DNA from: Cytophagales bacterium | Lineage (GTDB): Bacteria > Bacteroidota > Bacteroidia > Cytophagales > UBA9547 | Direction: 5' to 3' | DNA length: 31,956 bases | Assembly (NCBI GenBank): GCA_025360395.1 | Contig: JANYCH010000075.1 | Coordinates: 1 to 31,956, forward strand | In this document: piece by piece, positions 15,757 through 24,277 of the stretch | Position numbering within the stretch: the stretch's first letter is position 1 | Layout of the letters: every line of letters starts with the position of its first letter | Program-made: the position numbers and the translations under genes | The notes under the pieces: model-generated | Database searches by the model: none | Seen by the model: the letters and a program-made list of their open reading frames with translations, nothing else | Told to the model about the DNA's origin: nothing

Positions 15757-16290
15757 TTGAATAAATACCTGAAATACGGGATCATAGCCGCCATCATAAT
15801 TGTGGGCATTAGCTTTGTTGCCAGTTTGCAAATCGAAAAAAACAATGACCATTCTTGGTCATTACCCAAAGTAAAGTCTCCAGCCCCAAACTTTAGCCTT
15901 AAAAACTATAAAGGAGAAGCTGTTTCACTTCAGGACTTTAAGGGAAAAATAGTTTATGTAAAATTCTGGGCAAGCTGGTGCAAAGACTGTGTGAAACAGG
16001 TTGTACCACAACGAAAACTGGAAAGTTCTCTTTCCAATAATTCAGACGTCGCCTTTGTAAACATATCAGTTGACCATTCTGATGTTGCCTGGAGAAAAGC
16101 TGTAGAACGAAATCGGTTAAATGCAGAACAACTCATTAGCCATGATGGAGATGAGCAAAATATCAATACGAACTATGACATTTCTGAAATACCCAGATAT
16201 ATTATTATTGGCAAAAACGGAGAAGTTTTAAACAACAATGCACCCCATCCGGGAGATTTAGATGCAGGATATTTTGCTCAATTTAATTGA
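15757..16290 (+). CDS. Membrane-anchored TlpA/ResA-like thiol-disulfide protein
   Basis: A 177-residue protein starting at TTG 15757; no ATG lies in frame before the membrane helix (YGIIAAIIIVGISFVASLQI, residues 7-26), so a rare start is the best choice. The rest is a thioredoxin-like domain of the TlpA/ResA type: APNFSLKNYKGEAVSLQDF, then VKFWASWCKDCVKQV with redox cysteines C75 and C78, and the cis-Pro loop EIPRYIIIG. The active pair is C-K-D-C. It should be anchored in the inner membrane, acting in the periplasm to reduce or oxidise partner thiols. It lies 8 bp after the DUF349 gene and 1 bp before the MscS start. Confidence 0.85.
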   Translation: MNKYLKYGIIAAIIIVGISFVASLQIEKNNDHSWSLPKVKSPAPNFSLKNYKGEAVSLQDFKGKIVYVKFWASWCKDCVKQVVPQRKLESSLSNNSDVAFVNISVDHSDVAWRKAVERNRLNAEQLISHDGDEQNINTNYDISEIPRYIIIGKNGEVLNNNAPHPGDLDAGYFAQFN

Positions 16291-16291
16291 C

Positions 16292-17350
16292 ATGCAAGAC
16301 GAGCTTCATAAATTTTTTCTTTCTTTAAATTCATTCTCCAGGGTAAGCATATTGGTCCTTGCGAGCATTTTACTCGCCATTGTTCTCAGGTTCCTTATGT
16401 TGAGGGTAGTTTACCAATTGTTAAAAAAACGGTATCCTAAACTGGCGGACAGCCTGAGAACAAGGTTAGAAATTCCCCTGCTGGTGTTTTTTCCTATTCT
16501 GCTGTTCAATTTTCTCATTCATGGGAACAAGGATATTCAGTACTATGACCAGATAAACCATCTAATACGCATCTGCTTTATTGTATCAGCAGCTGTTTTT
16601 ACCATAGCGCTTTCAAATATTCTGGAAGATATGCTGTATGTCCATCTGGAACTTCAGCAGAATGATCAAGGTGAAGTTAAACGTATAAAATCGCAGGTAT
16701 CCTTTATTAAAAAGATCCTGGTCATGTTTATTGCGGTAATAGCCGTAGCGCTCGTGCTGATGAGTTTTGAAAAAGTGCGTGAATTAGGAACATCAATATT
16801 GGCCTCAGCAGGTATAGTAGGAGTTATCCTGGGGTTTGCTGCCCAAAAATCTATTGCCAATTTACTTGCAGGTGTTGAAATTGCTTTCAATCATTCCTTG
16901 AAAATAGATGATTTTGTTGTGGTGGAAAATCAATATGGCAGGGTCGAAGAAATAAACCTGACCAGTGTAGTAGTGAAACTGTGGGACCAGAGACGGATGA
17001 TTTTACCCATAACCTACTTCACTGATAAGCCATTTGAAAATTGGACTCGAAATATATCTCAGGTTACAATTTCAATTTTTATGTATTTGGATTACCGGAT
17101 ACCAATACATGAAATAAGGGAAAAATATCTTCAGATAGTTACAGAATCCCCTCAATGGGATGGCAACAATGCAAAGTTTATCATTACTGAATTCAATGAA
17201 AAAACAATTCAGGTTCGCGCTACAGCCAGCGCTTCTGATCCTGACAAAGCATTTGAATTAAGGGCCGATCTCAGAGAAAAATTATTAGAATTTATAAACC
17301 TCAAATATCCCGAATTCCTTCCAAGGGTGCGGTTGGATGGAGTTGAATAA
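16292..17350 (+). CDS. MscS-family mechanosensitive channel
   Basis: I chose ATG 16292 (352 residues), directly after the thioredoxin stop; an upstream ATG at 16262 would overlap that gene. About four to five N-terminal helices lead to the pore helix with the MscS pattern of small residues: TSILASAGIVGVILGFAAQK, then SIANLLAGVEIAFNHSLKID. The beta domain follows (DFVVVENQYGRVEEINLTSV, then RRMILPITYFTDKPFENWTR), with an alpha/beta C-terminal vestibule. It should open under membrane tension on osmotic downshock. Its stop overlaps the next start (TAATG). Confidence 0.92.
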   Translation: MQDELHKFFLSLNSFSRVSILVLASILLAIVLRFLMLRVVYQLLKKRYPKLADSLRTRLEIPLLVFFPILLFNFLIHGNKDIQYYDQINHLIRICFIVSAAVFTIALSNILEDMLYVHLELQQNDQGEVKRIKSQVSFIKKILVMFIAVIAVALVLMSFEKVRELGTSILASAGIVGVILGFAAQKSIANLLAGVEIAFNHSLKIDDFVVVENQYGRVEEINLTSVVVKLWDQRRMILPITYFTDKPFENWTRNISQVTISIFMYLDYRIPIHEIREKYLQIVTESPQWDGNNAKFIITEFNEKTIQVRATASASDPDKAFELRADLREKLLEFINLKYPEFLPRVRLDGVE

Positions 17351-18117
17351 TGTTCTTTTTAATATCAAAAATATTACACTTTTTATTGGTTCCTCTCAAC
17401 TGGATCATTGTAATGCTGCTTATTTCCATTTTTATTTCTCCAAGGAAATCAAAGTGCCTTATTATTATTAGCCTGGTACTTCTTTATGTGTACACTACTG
17501 ATTTTGCTTTAAACTATCTATTTAAAAAAATAGAATATCCCATGGTCTGGTTCAAAAATATCCCAGACAACTATGATGCTGCCATTGTTTTAGGAGGTAT
17601 GGCCGCTGCAGGAAAAAAACCAGATGACAGGACTCATTTTCCAGGATCTCCTGACAGACTTTTACATGCTATGCAACTCTATAAATTAGGCAAAGTAAAA
17701 AAAATCATTTTATCAGGCGGCAGCGGTGAGATACTGGGTAAAAAAATACCCGAGGCAGAATATTTAAAAAACGTCCTTTTACTTTGTGATGTGCCTGATT
17801 CCATTATTTATGTTGAAAATGGCTCAAGAAACACACATGAAAATGCTTTGTTAACGAAAGAGCTTGTACATTCGAAATTGAAAAACCCCCAACCAAAACT
17901 CCTTCTCATAACATCTGCATGGCACATGAAACGATCAATAGGATGTTTTAAAAAAGAAGGGATGGATGTAACTGCTTTTGCTGTAGACAGCCAGCTTCCT
18001 GATGAAAGAGTTTACATTAGTTCATTTATTCCCAACCAATGGAACCCTGGCCGTTGGCAAATTATTATCCATGAATATTTTGGTTTACTATCATATAAAC
18101 TGTCAGGTTACATATAA
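17350..18117 (+). CDS. YdcF/ElyC-type DUF218 membrane protein
   Basis: A 255-residue protein beginning in the stop codon of the MscS gene. Two N-terminal membrane helices (residues about 5-55) precede a DUF218 domain: DAAIVLGGMAAAG, PDRLLHAMQLYKLGKVKKII, LSGGSGEILG, VENGSRNTHENALLTKEL and LLLITSAWHMKRSIGCFKKE. ElyC/YdcF-type proteins are linked to envelope and peptidoglycan-precursor homeostasis in proteobacteria; the exact reaction is not known. Here it ends the DUF349-thioredoxin-MscS cluster, so an envelope role is plausible. A hairpin with a T run follows. Confidence 0.87.
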   Translation: MFFLISKILHFLLVPLNWIIVMLLISIFISPRKSKCLIIISLVLLYVYTTDFALNYLFKKIEYPMVWFKNIPDNYDAAIVLGGMAAAGKKPDDRTHFPGSPDRLLHAMQLYKLGKVKKIILSGGSGEILGKKIPEAEYLKNVLLLCDVPDSIIYVENGSRNTHENALLTKELVHSKLKNPQPKLLLITSAWHMKRSIGCFKKEGMDVTAFAVDSQLPDERVYISSFIPNQWNPGRWQIIIHEYFGLLSYKLSGYI

Positions 18118-18438
18118 TATCAAATGATCTAAGTACGTCTGAGGCGTATACTTTTTTATCTTTATTTGTTAAGATTTGCCCTTAACAATCTAACGAATGA
18201 AAATACTATTCTCCTTCTTAATTTTTTTCGTCTCTTTAAATCTATAGATCTTAATATTTTAACCCTTCCTGGGATCTATCTGTTAAAGATAATTACATCA
18301 TCAAACGTTACATCCCAAAAAATTATCAAAAAAATAGTTCAAGAGGTAAATCCCTTTAAAGGCTATTCCGTATTATTCAGGATAGCTTTATTTTTTGGCT
18401 TGAAGAATTTCAACTCATTTTTAAAACCCTTTTATTAT
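18118..18438 (+). other. 321-bp stretch without a gene, before the OmpA/PD40 gene
   Basis: A hairpin terminator lies at 18131-18157. The rest is AT-rich. The frame of the downstream gene is open back to 18166 from a TTG, but that part (for example NENTILLLNFFRLF) shows no domain and is followed by a full signal peptide, so it is probably leader sequence. No RNA gene is recognised. Confidence 0.5.
18131..18157 (+). terminator. Hairpin terminator after the YdcF-like gene
   Basis: AAGTACG pairs with CGTATACTT (a two-base bulge) across a 7-nt loop and runs into a T6 tract at 18152-18157. Confidence 0.5.
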
Positions 18439-20424
18439 ATGAAATATATTTTAACAATTTTATGCCTTGTTTCACAGTTAACGATTTTTTCTCAAAATAT
18501 TCAATGGAGTAATAAAGTAGATGATTATTCTTCCACTTATGGTATCAAACTGTACTTGCCTGAAGAGGTTTTAGGTGAACCAAATTGTGTACCTCAAGGT
18601 GGTGACATTCCTGCAGCCTGGGCACCGGCAGAAATGAAGACGGAACAATCAATAAAGGTTTCTTTTAAAACTCCGGCAAAAGCAAAAAGGGTAATTATCG
18701 TGGAGAGCTTTAATCCGGGAGCTTTAAGCAAAATAATTGCTTATGATATTAACAACAAAGAAACACTGTTGCAAGCTTTGAAGGCGGAAAAATATCCTGC
18801 CTCCTACAAAATAACCTCAATTCCCATTCCTGCAGGACTGGAAATAAAAGCAATTAAAATATTTCTAAACACGACTATAGATTCAGTCAAAAATTCTATA
18901 GATGCAATAGGTATTTCATCAGACACAGAATCCTTTCTCCCTCAGATCCACTTACCTGCAGATTTGGTTTCAACAGAAAAACCCAATAAGCTCCCTTCAT
19001 CAATCAACACTTTATCAAACGAACTTGGTCCTCTTGTATTGGCAGATGGCAGAAGTATTATATTTAGCAGGTCTGTATATTCCAGTAAAGCGGAAGAAAA
19101 TAAGGAAGAAATGTGGCAGTCTGACCAAGATGAGAGTTGGAATTGGAAAGAACCTTTTAAACTCCCAAAACCTTTGAATTCGGGTAATTTTAGCTTTGTG
19201 TCTTCTATTACTCCAGATGGAAACAGTGCCTTGCTGGGCACAAGTTATGACCCAAAAGGTGAGCCCACAAACGGATGCTGCTCTTTCAGCCACAGAACTG
19301 AGGATGGGTGGGCCTTACCAGAAAACATAAACATGAAAAATTATTATAATTTATCAGACAAGGTGAACCATGCCCTTAGCAGCACTGGAAAAATTCTGAT
19401 TATTTCAGCAGAAAGGAATGATTCGGAGGGATATAGGGATTTGTACATTAGCTTTTTGCAGGAAACAGGCAAATGGTCGGAACCTAAAAATCTGGGATTC
19501 TCAGTGTGTACAGCGGCAGATGATTATGCCCCTTTCCTGGCTTCTGATGATAGGACCCTGTACTTTTCAACTGCTGGCTGGCCAGGATATGGCAAAAGCG
19601 ACATTTTTGTAATACATCGAATTGGTGATGACTGGTTTACCTGGTCGAAACCACAAAATCTTGGGCCAGTTATAAATTCTGACAGCGAAGATGCTTATTT
19701 CAGTATCACGGCTTCAGGTGATGATGCATACTATTGCAGTGGCACTGAAACTAATATGGACATTTACGAAATAAACCTTTCAGTTTCTCAAAGGCCACAT
19801 CCTGTTGTTTTGGTCAAAGGAAAAGTCATTAATAAAAAAACCAATGAACCTGTTATAGCAAAAGTTTATTATGAAGATCTTCAAACAGGCATACAGGTTG
19901 GTCATGCAAGATCCAGGCATAAAACAGGACAGTTTCAGGTAATTTTATCATCAGGAACTAATTATGGTTACCATGCAGATGCTAAAGGTTATTTAAGCAT
20001 CAGTCAAAACCTGGATTTGACAGACCTTAAAATTTACAAAGAGCTGGAGCAGGATTTACAACTTGTGCCATTGGAGCCCGGAGCAGTAGTAAGGTTGAAC
20101 AACTTGTTCTTTGACTATAAAATGGCAGACTTGAAAGCACCATCTTTTCCGGAACTCAACAGGCTTATAAGGTTCCTTAATGAAAACAAGACAGTAGAGT
20201 TTGAAATTCAGGGCTTTACTGACAGTGTAGGCACACCTGAATATAATCTTAGGCTATCCGCAGACAGGGCAAAAGCTGTATCAGACTATTTAATGACCAA
20301 GGGCATAGAACCTAAAAGGTTAAAAACCAAAGCTTTTGGCGAAACCAAGCCATTATCGGATAATAGTTCCGAAAAGGGCAGAATGATGAACAGAAGAGTT
20401 GAATTCGTTATTACCAAAAAATAA
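18439..20424 (+). CDS. Outer-membrane OmpA-family protein with PD40 repeats
   Basis: I chose ATG 18439 (661 residues) because a signal peptide follows at once (MKYILTILCLVSQLTIFSQN). Residues about 25-175 form a discoidin-like or similar beta domain (VSFKTPAKAKRVIIVESFNP). A set of about five WD40-like PD40 blades follows: LVLADGRSIIFSRSVYS, ITPDGNSALLGTSYD, LSSTGKILIISAERND, FLASDDRTLYFSTAGW and YFSITASGDDAYYCSGTE. A carboxypeptidase-regulatory-like beta insert and a C-terminal OmpA domain end it (NNLFFDYKMADL, then EIQGFTDSVGTPEYNLRLSA and NRRVEFVI). The OmpA part binds peptidoglycan, so the protein links outer membrane and wall. This architecture is typical of Bacteroidota. It leads the rmlC-polyprenyl synthase run. 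Confidence 0.9.
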   Translation: MKYILTILCLVSQLTIFSQNIQWSNKVDDYSSTYGIKLYLPEEVLGEPNCVPQGGDIPAAWAPAEMKTEQSIKVSFKTPAKAKRVIIVESFNPGALSKIIAYDINNKETLLQALKAEKYPASYKITSIPIPAGLEIKAIKIFLNTTIDSVKNSIDAIGISSDTESFLPQIHLPADLVSTEKPNKLPSSINTLSNELGPLVLADGRSIIFSRSVYSSKAEENKEEMWQSDQDESWNWKEPFKLPKPLNSGNFSFVSSITPDGNSALLGTSYDPKGEPTNGCCSFSHRTEDGWALPENINMKNYYNLSDKVNHALSSTGKILIISAERNDSEGYRDLYISFLQETGKWSEPKNLGFSVCTAADDYAPFLASDDRTLYFSTAGWPGYGKSDIFVIHRIGDDWFTWSKPQNLGPVINSDSEDAYFSITASGDDAYYCSGTETNMDIYEINLSVSQRPHPVVLVKGKVINKKTNEPVIAKVYYEDLQTGIQVGHARSRHKTGQFQVILSSGTNYGYHADAKGYLSISQNLDLTDLKIYKELEQDLQLVPLEPGAVVRLNNLFFDYKMADLKAPSFPELNRLIRFLNENKTVEFEIQGFTDSVGTPEYNLRLSADRAKAVSDYLMTKGIEPKRLKTKAFGETKPLSDNSSEKGRMMNRRVEFVITKK

Positions 20425-20473
20425 GCTTTTTGTGTAATATTGTTGCACCGGAATATTGCAGCAATTTACAACC

Positions 20474-21004
20474 ATGATATTTACTGAAACAAAATTAAAA
20501 GGAGCTTTTGTCATTGACCTTGAAAAAAGAAGTGACGAAAGAGGTTTTTTCGCCAGGACCTATTGTGCCGACGAGTTTGCAAAACATGGGTTAAAAACGA
20601 ATATGCCTCAAAGCAATATGTCTTTGTCCAAGCATAAGCATACGATTCGTGGAATGCATTTCCAGGTAGATGGTGCAGAAGAGGCAAAATTGATAAGGTG
20701 TACAAAAGGTGCTATTTTGGATGTTATCATAGATATCAGAAAAAATTCTGAAACATATTGCCGGCATATTTCCGTAGAGCTCACAGAAGGAAACCACAGG
20801 ATGCTTTACGTTCCTGAAGGTTTTGCACATGGATTTATTACTTTAATTGATAATGTAGAAGTCTCATATCAGGTATCTCAATTTTATTCTCCGGGAAAAG
20901 AAAAAGGGATCCGCTGGAATGATCCGCTTTTCGGGATCACGTGGCCTACATCAAATCCCATTATTTCAGATAAAGATGGTGTTCATCCGGACTTTATCAA
21001 GTAA
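20474..21004 (+). CDS. rmlC: dTDP-4-dehydrorhamnose 3,5-epimerase
   Basis: The protein has 176 residues from ATG 20474; a TTG 18 bp earlier is in frame but adds only MQQFTT. The RmlC cupin is complete: SDERGFFARTYCADEFAKHG, the catalytic His in RGMHFQ (H62), DVIIDIRKNSETY, YVPEGFAHGF with H119, and Y132 in VSYQVSQFY as the likely catalytic Tyr. The enzyme epimerises C3 and C5 of dTDP-4-keto-6-deoxyglucose on the path to dTDP-L-rhamnose for surface polysaccharides. The partner genes rmlA, rmlB and rmlD are not in the window. It lies 49 bp after the OmpA gene and 8 bp before the MORN/TPR gene. Confidence 0.93.
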   Translation: MIFTETKLKGAFVIDLEKRSDERGFFARTYCADEFAKHGLKTNMPQSNMSLSKHKHTIRGMHFQVDGAEEAKLIRCTKGAILDVIIDIRKNSETYCRHISVELTEGNHRMLYVPEGFAHGFITLIDNVEVSYQVSQFYSPGKEKGIRWNDPLFGITWPTSNPIISDKDGVHPDFIK

Positions 21005-21012
21005 TTTTCAAA

Positions 21013-22149
21013 ATGATCCCTGGTAAAATATATGCTTTATTGATTTCTGCATTATTTTTTCATCATTTATTATCTGCTCAACATACAACATCAGAAGTAA
21101 AGACTGATACAGTCTATTATTGCGATCAAAAAATTCAGTCGGTTATCTTAACAAATACCAGAAGTTTATACCATGGACAAGTCAGGTTTTTTTACAAAAA
21201 CGAAAAAACTTCTATAACAAAAGAATATTCTCATGGATTGCTTAACGGCAAAACCATCTATTTCAGCGAAAAGGGAGATACAGTATTTGTAATGAAGTGG
21301 AAAGATAATGTTCTTGATGGACAGTCAGTTGCATATTACCCGAACAACCATAAAATGTTTTCTGAGAATTATTACGCAGGAAAACTTCAGGGAAATAGTG
21401 TTTATTTAGACTCTACAGGAAAGCTTTTCGAAGGTCCGTTCAATCAATTTTACAATATTGGACCTGCTTATTATTCAAGAACTACAAATTGTATTGCAGG
21501 GCGACCACAGGGGAATGTATTGTTATATAATGGAGAAACCGGTGACCTGTTAAAATTAATGCAGTTTTCAGATGGCAGAGTTTCAGGTAAATCTTTCACC
21601 TACAGACAGGATTCGATTATTTCGATTAGCAGTTATGATAATGGTAAATATGTAAAGGAAGATGACCTACATTATGGATATCACATTTTCATCTACAACA
21701 ATTTTATAAAATCTGAACCCGACAATGATCATTTTATTTTTCTTCGTGGCTTGGCTTATCTAAGGATAGGAAAAGTTAAGAATTGCCTTGATGACCTTGA
21801 AAAAGCTATTGATTTAAACAAGGATAATTATAAAGCATACTACAACAGGGCCGTAATCCTTGCAGATTCTTTACCTAAATCTGCAATGAAAGATTTAATG
21901 CAAACCCTTAAAATAAAGAATGATTTCTATCTGGCTTATTATAATTTGGGCATACTTAATTACCGTGATGGACAATACAAAAAAGCCAGGGACAATTTCG
22001 AGAATTGTATCAGGTTGATGCCTCATCATTTACCCTCAATTCATAACTTATCCAATATTTATGGCTTGCTTGGTGATAACAACATGCAGGAATATTATAA
22101 AAATGAGTTCGAAAGAATAAGAAAAAAAGACAAGCCTAAATACAAATAA
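21013..22149 (+). CDS. Secreted YwqK/MORN-like and TPR repeat protein
   Basis: A 378-residue protein with a signal peptide (MIPGKIYALLISALFFHHLL, then SAQ). Residues about 50-215 hold MORN-like YwqK repeats: SHGLLNGKTIYFSEKGDTVF, DGQSVAYYPNNHKMFSENYY and GKSFTYRQDSI. Residues about 230-370 are three to four TPR units: FIFLRGLAYLRIGKVKNCLD, NYKAYYNRAVILADSL and LAYYNLGILNYRDGQYKKAR. Both parts are protein-interaction scaffolds and no enzyme motif is present. It lies between rmlC and the polyprenyl synthase with gaps of 8 and 11 bp. Confidence 0.83.
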   Translation: MIPGKIYALLISALFFHHLLSAQHTTSEVKTDTVYYCDQKIQSVILTNTRSLYHGQVRFFYKNEKTSITKEYSHGLLNGKTIYFSEKGDTVFVMKWKDNVLDGQSVAYYPNNHKMFSENYYAGKLQGNSVYLDSTGKLFEGPFNQFYNIGPAYYSRTTNCIAGRPQGNVLLYNGETGDLLKLMQFSDGRVSGKSFTYRQDSIISISSYDNGKYVKEDDLHYGYHIFIYNNFIKSEPDNDHFIFLRGLAYLRIGKVKNCLDDLEKAIDLNKDNYKAYYNRAVILADSLPKSAMKDLMQTLKIKNDFYLAYYNLGILNYRDGQYKKARDNFENCIRLMPHHLPSIHNLSNIYGLLGDNNMQEYYKNEFERIRKKDKPKYK

Positions 22150-22160
22150 TATCCAACCTG

Positions 22161-23135
22161 ATGCTATACAATGCCGAATTTGCACTGCAAAGAATAAATG
22201 GTGAGCTCCTTTTACTAGAGTTTGGTGATAATCCAAGGGAGTTATACGAACCATTAAGGTATATTTTAGGCCTTGGAGGAAAAAGGTTAAGGCCCATGCT
22301 AACTCTTTTGGCCTGCAGCATGTTTGAAGAAAACTATTTTAAAGCACTCAAACCGGCTCTTGCGATAGAAGTTTTCCATAATTTCTCCCTGATCCATGAT
22401 GACATTATGGACCAGGCAACGGTAAGAAGGGGAAAACCAACGATTCATCAGAAATGGGATGTTCCAACAGCAATTCTATCTGGCGATGTGGCCTTAGTAG
22501 AAGCTTACAAACTCATGATGGAGGTGGAAGATAATTTAAAAATGAAAGCTTTTAGGTTATTTTCTCAAGTAGCCAAAGAAGTATGCGAAGGCCAACAATC
22601 TGATATGCTTTTTGAAAAGAAAGAGAAAGTAAGCGTGGGCGAATATATGCAAATGATCCGCCTGAAAACTGCCGTACTTTTAGGATTTAGTTTACAAATT
22701 GGGGCTTTAGTTGGAGGTGCCTCTGATTCCGATGCCGAAAAACTAAAATCTTTTGGGCAGAATATTGGTTTGGCCTTCCAGATAAAAGATGATTATCTGG
22801 ACAGTTTTGGTGATGGTCTGAAAGTTGGGAAAACAATTGGAGGAGATATCAGGGTAAATAAAAAAACCTATTTATTTACAAAATCATTAGAACTTGGCAA
22901 TCATGAAGCTTCTAATAGATTACTGGAATTATATTCTCGTGAGGATAATTCTGATCAGAAAGTAAACGAAGTACTGGAAATATATACACACCTCAATATT
23001 CAGGAAGAATGTGAAAAGGAAATTTTCAATTTATATAACCTTTCTATCAGCAATTTAACGGGTTTAAAGACCAATATGCACAAAACCGCCAGGTTAAGGC
23101 GGTTTGCAGATGAATTGATAGAAAGGGTATTTTAA
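22161..23135 (+). CDS. Polyprenyl diphosphate synthase, probably short chain
   Basis: A 324-residue trans-isoprenyl diphosphate synthase. Visible motifs are GGKRLRPMLTLLA, the first Asp-rich motif HDDIMDQATVRRGKPT (D80, D81, D84), GDVALVEAY, and the second QIKDDYLDSFGD (D210, D211, D214). It condenses isopentenyl diphosphate onto an allylic diphosphate with Mg2+. The residue five before the first Asp is Phe75, a bulky residue that in this family usually stops the chain at C15-C20; this is an inference against long-chain quinone synthases. It is the last gene of the plus-strand run and ends 1 bp from the restored end of the convergent gene. Confidence 0.92.
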   Translation: MLYNAEFALQRINGELLLLEFGDNPRELYEPLRYILGLGGKRLRPMLTLLACSMFEENYFKALKPALAIEVFHNFSLIHDDIMDQATVRRGKPTIHQKWDVPTAILSGDVALVEAYKLMMEVEDNLKMKAFRLFSQVAKEVCEGQQSDMLFEKKEKVSVGEYMQMIRLKTAVLLGFSLQIGALVGGASDSDAEKLKSFGQNIGLAFQIKDDYLDSFGDGLKVGKTIGGDIRVNKKTYLFTKSLELGNHEASNRLLELYSREDNSDQKVNEVLEIYTHLNIQEECEKEIFNLYNLSISNLTGLKTNMHKTARLRRFADELIERVF

Positions 23136-23136
23136 T

Positions 23137-24071
23137 TCAGATCATCAAAGGCATAACAATTGCGGCCTTAACTTTTTTTCCATTTTTCAGAGTTGGTGGA
23201 TTAAAGTCTGTTGAATCTTTAATCTTTCTCATAATAAGGATATCAACATCTTCATGAATGGTATTCTTGTTTCTAACTTTGTCACTTTACCGTTTTCATC
23301 CACAACACATATCACATAAAGTTTTTTGCCCATGTATTTTTTCACTTTTTCATAGGGGAGGTCTGTAACGATCACTGTATGATCAAAATCAATATTAGAA
23401 GACCTGGTACTCAGCTTAGTATCCATTGAAGTGTAAACGGTATCGCTTGTTAAGCTGTCAATGTAAAATGAATGTTGCTTAAGCGAATCTACAACATGAA
23501 AATAGCTTAAGTAATTAAATACAGTATCGTATGTACAAACCAGGCCATTTCCATTTACCAGCTGATCTTTTCCAGTAGAGTCCATAATATTATGAACATA
23601 TATTTTTTGATCTGGGCCAATACTGCCTTTCATCCTGGGCTGCCCATTGCTGTAATAGTCTACATATAGACCAGATTTTCTTCCCATTGAATAGGTTGTT
23701 ACTTTTTTAAGGTTGCCGTTTATTGTATATTCTTTGCAAACACCATCCTTTCGAGGGTGCATTGGTTCGCTTTTTAATTGAATAACCGGACAAGTGCCTT
23801 GAAGCTGACCATTTAAAAAATAAGTATTTTGAGTCCATCTTAACCCCTCTTTCTGTTTTTTAAAATTCTCTTTTAAAATATAAAATTGCGCTTTGTGCTT
23901 TGGAACATTATGTAAGTGATGATTTACAAATAAGGTATCGGTGCCTGGGTTTGCTGAGCAAATAACTGATACGAAAAATAGAAATACCAGGAAGATGGTA
24001 TATGCTTGTAAAAAAACAAAACCTCCCTCTCCTCTTCTCCAAACGTTCTTGTTTAATGCTAGCTGTCTCAT
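23137..24071 (-). pseudogene. Secreted MORN-like/TonB-C-like protein with C-terminal frameshift
   Basis: I start at ATG 24071, since the frame upstream to 24155 has no signal. A basic N-terminus and a membrane or signal helix (YTIFLVFLFFVSVICSANPG) lead to MORN-like text (KEYTINGNLKKVTTYSMGRK, DYYSNGQPRMKGSI) and a TonB C-terminal-like domain (KKLYVICVVDENGKVTKLET). The actual frame ends at 23229 as RIPFMKMLISLL. With one base added after KLETR near 23268, it continues TIHEDVDILIMRKI, then FNPPTLKNGKKVKAAIVMPL, and stops at 23137-23139. This is the strand pattern expected for that domain. The gene is therefore frameshifted, or the sequence has one base missing. It resembles the MORN/TPR protein on the other side of the synthase gene. 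Confidence 0.72.
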
Positions 24072-24277
24072 AATCGTGGCGTTTAAATTTTCAAAATCAC
24101 ATATTAAATTATTTTTGTTTTTATGTGGTAAGAAAAAAGAATGCCATGGGTTCAAACTTGTGAAACCAATGTTTAAGAATAATTATTCTTATAATGACTG
24201 AAAGAACAGGACGGGCAAGGTTGAAAATCTTAAAAAAATATTAAAGAAAATGAAGTACTATAAACCTGGTAATTTTA

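Noticed and set aside
18166..18438. Upstream extension of the OmpA/PD40 gene from a TTG
   Set aside because: It has no recognisable domain and is followed by a perfect signal peptide at 18439, so the internal ATG is the likely start.
20425..20473. Imperfect hairpin TTGTTGCA/TGCAGCAA before rmlC
   Set aside because: One mismatch, no T tract and close to the start codon; too little to call a terminator or operator.
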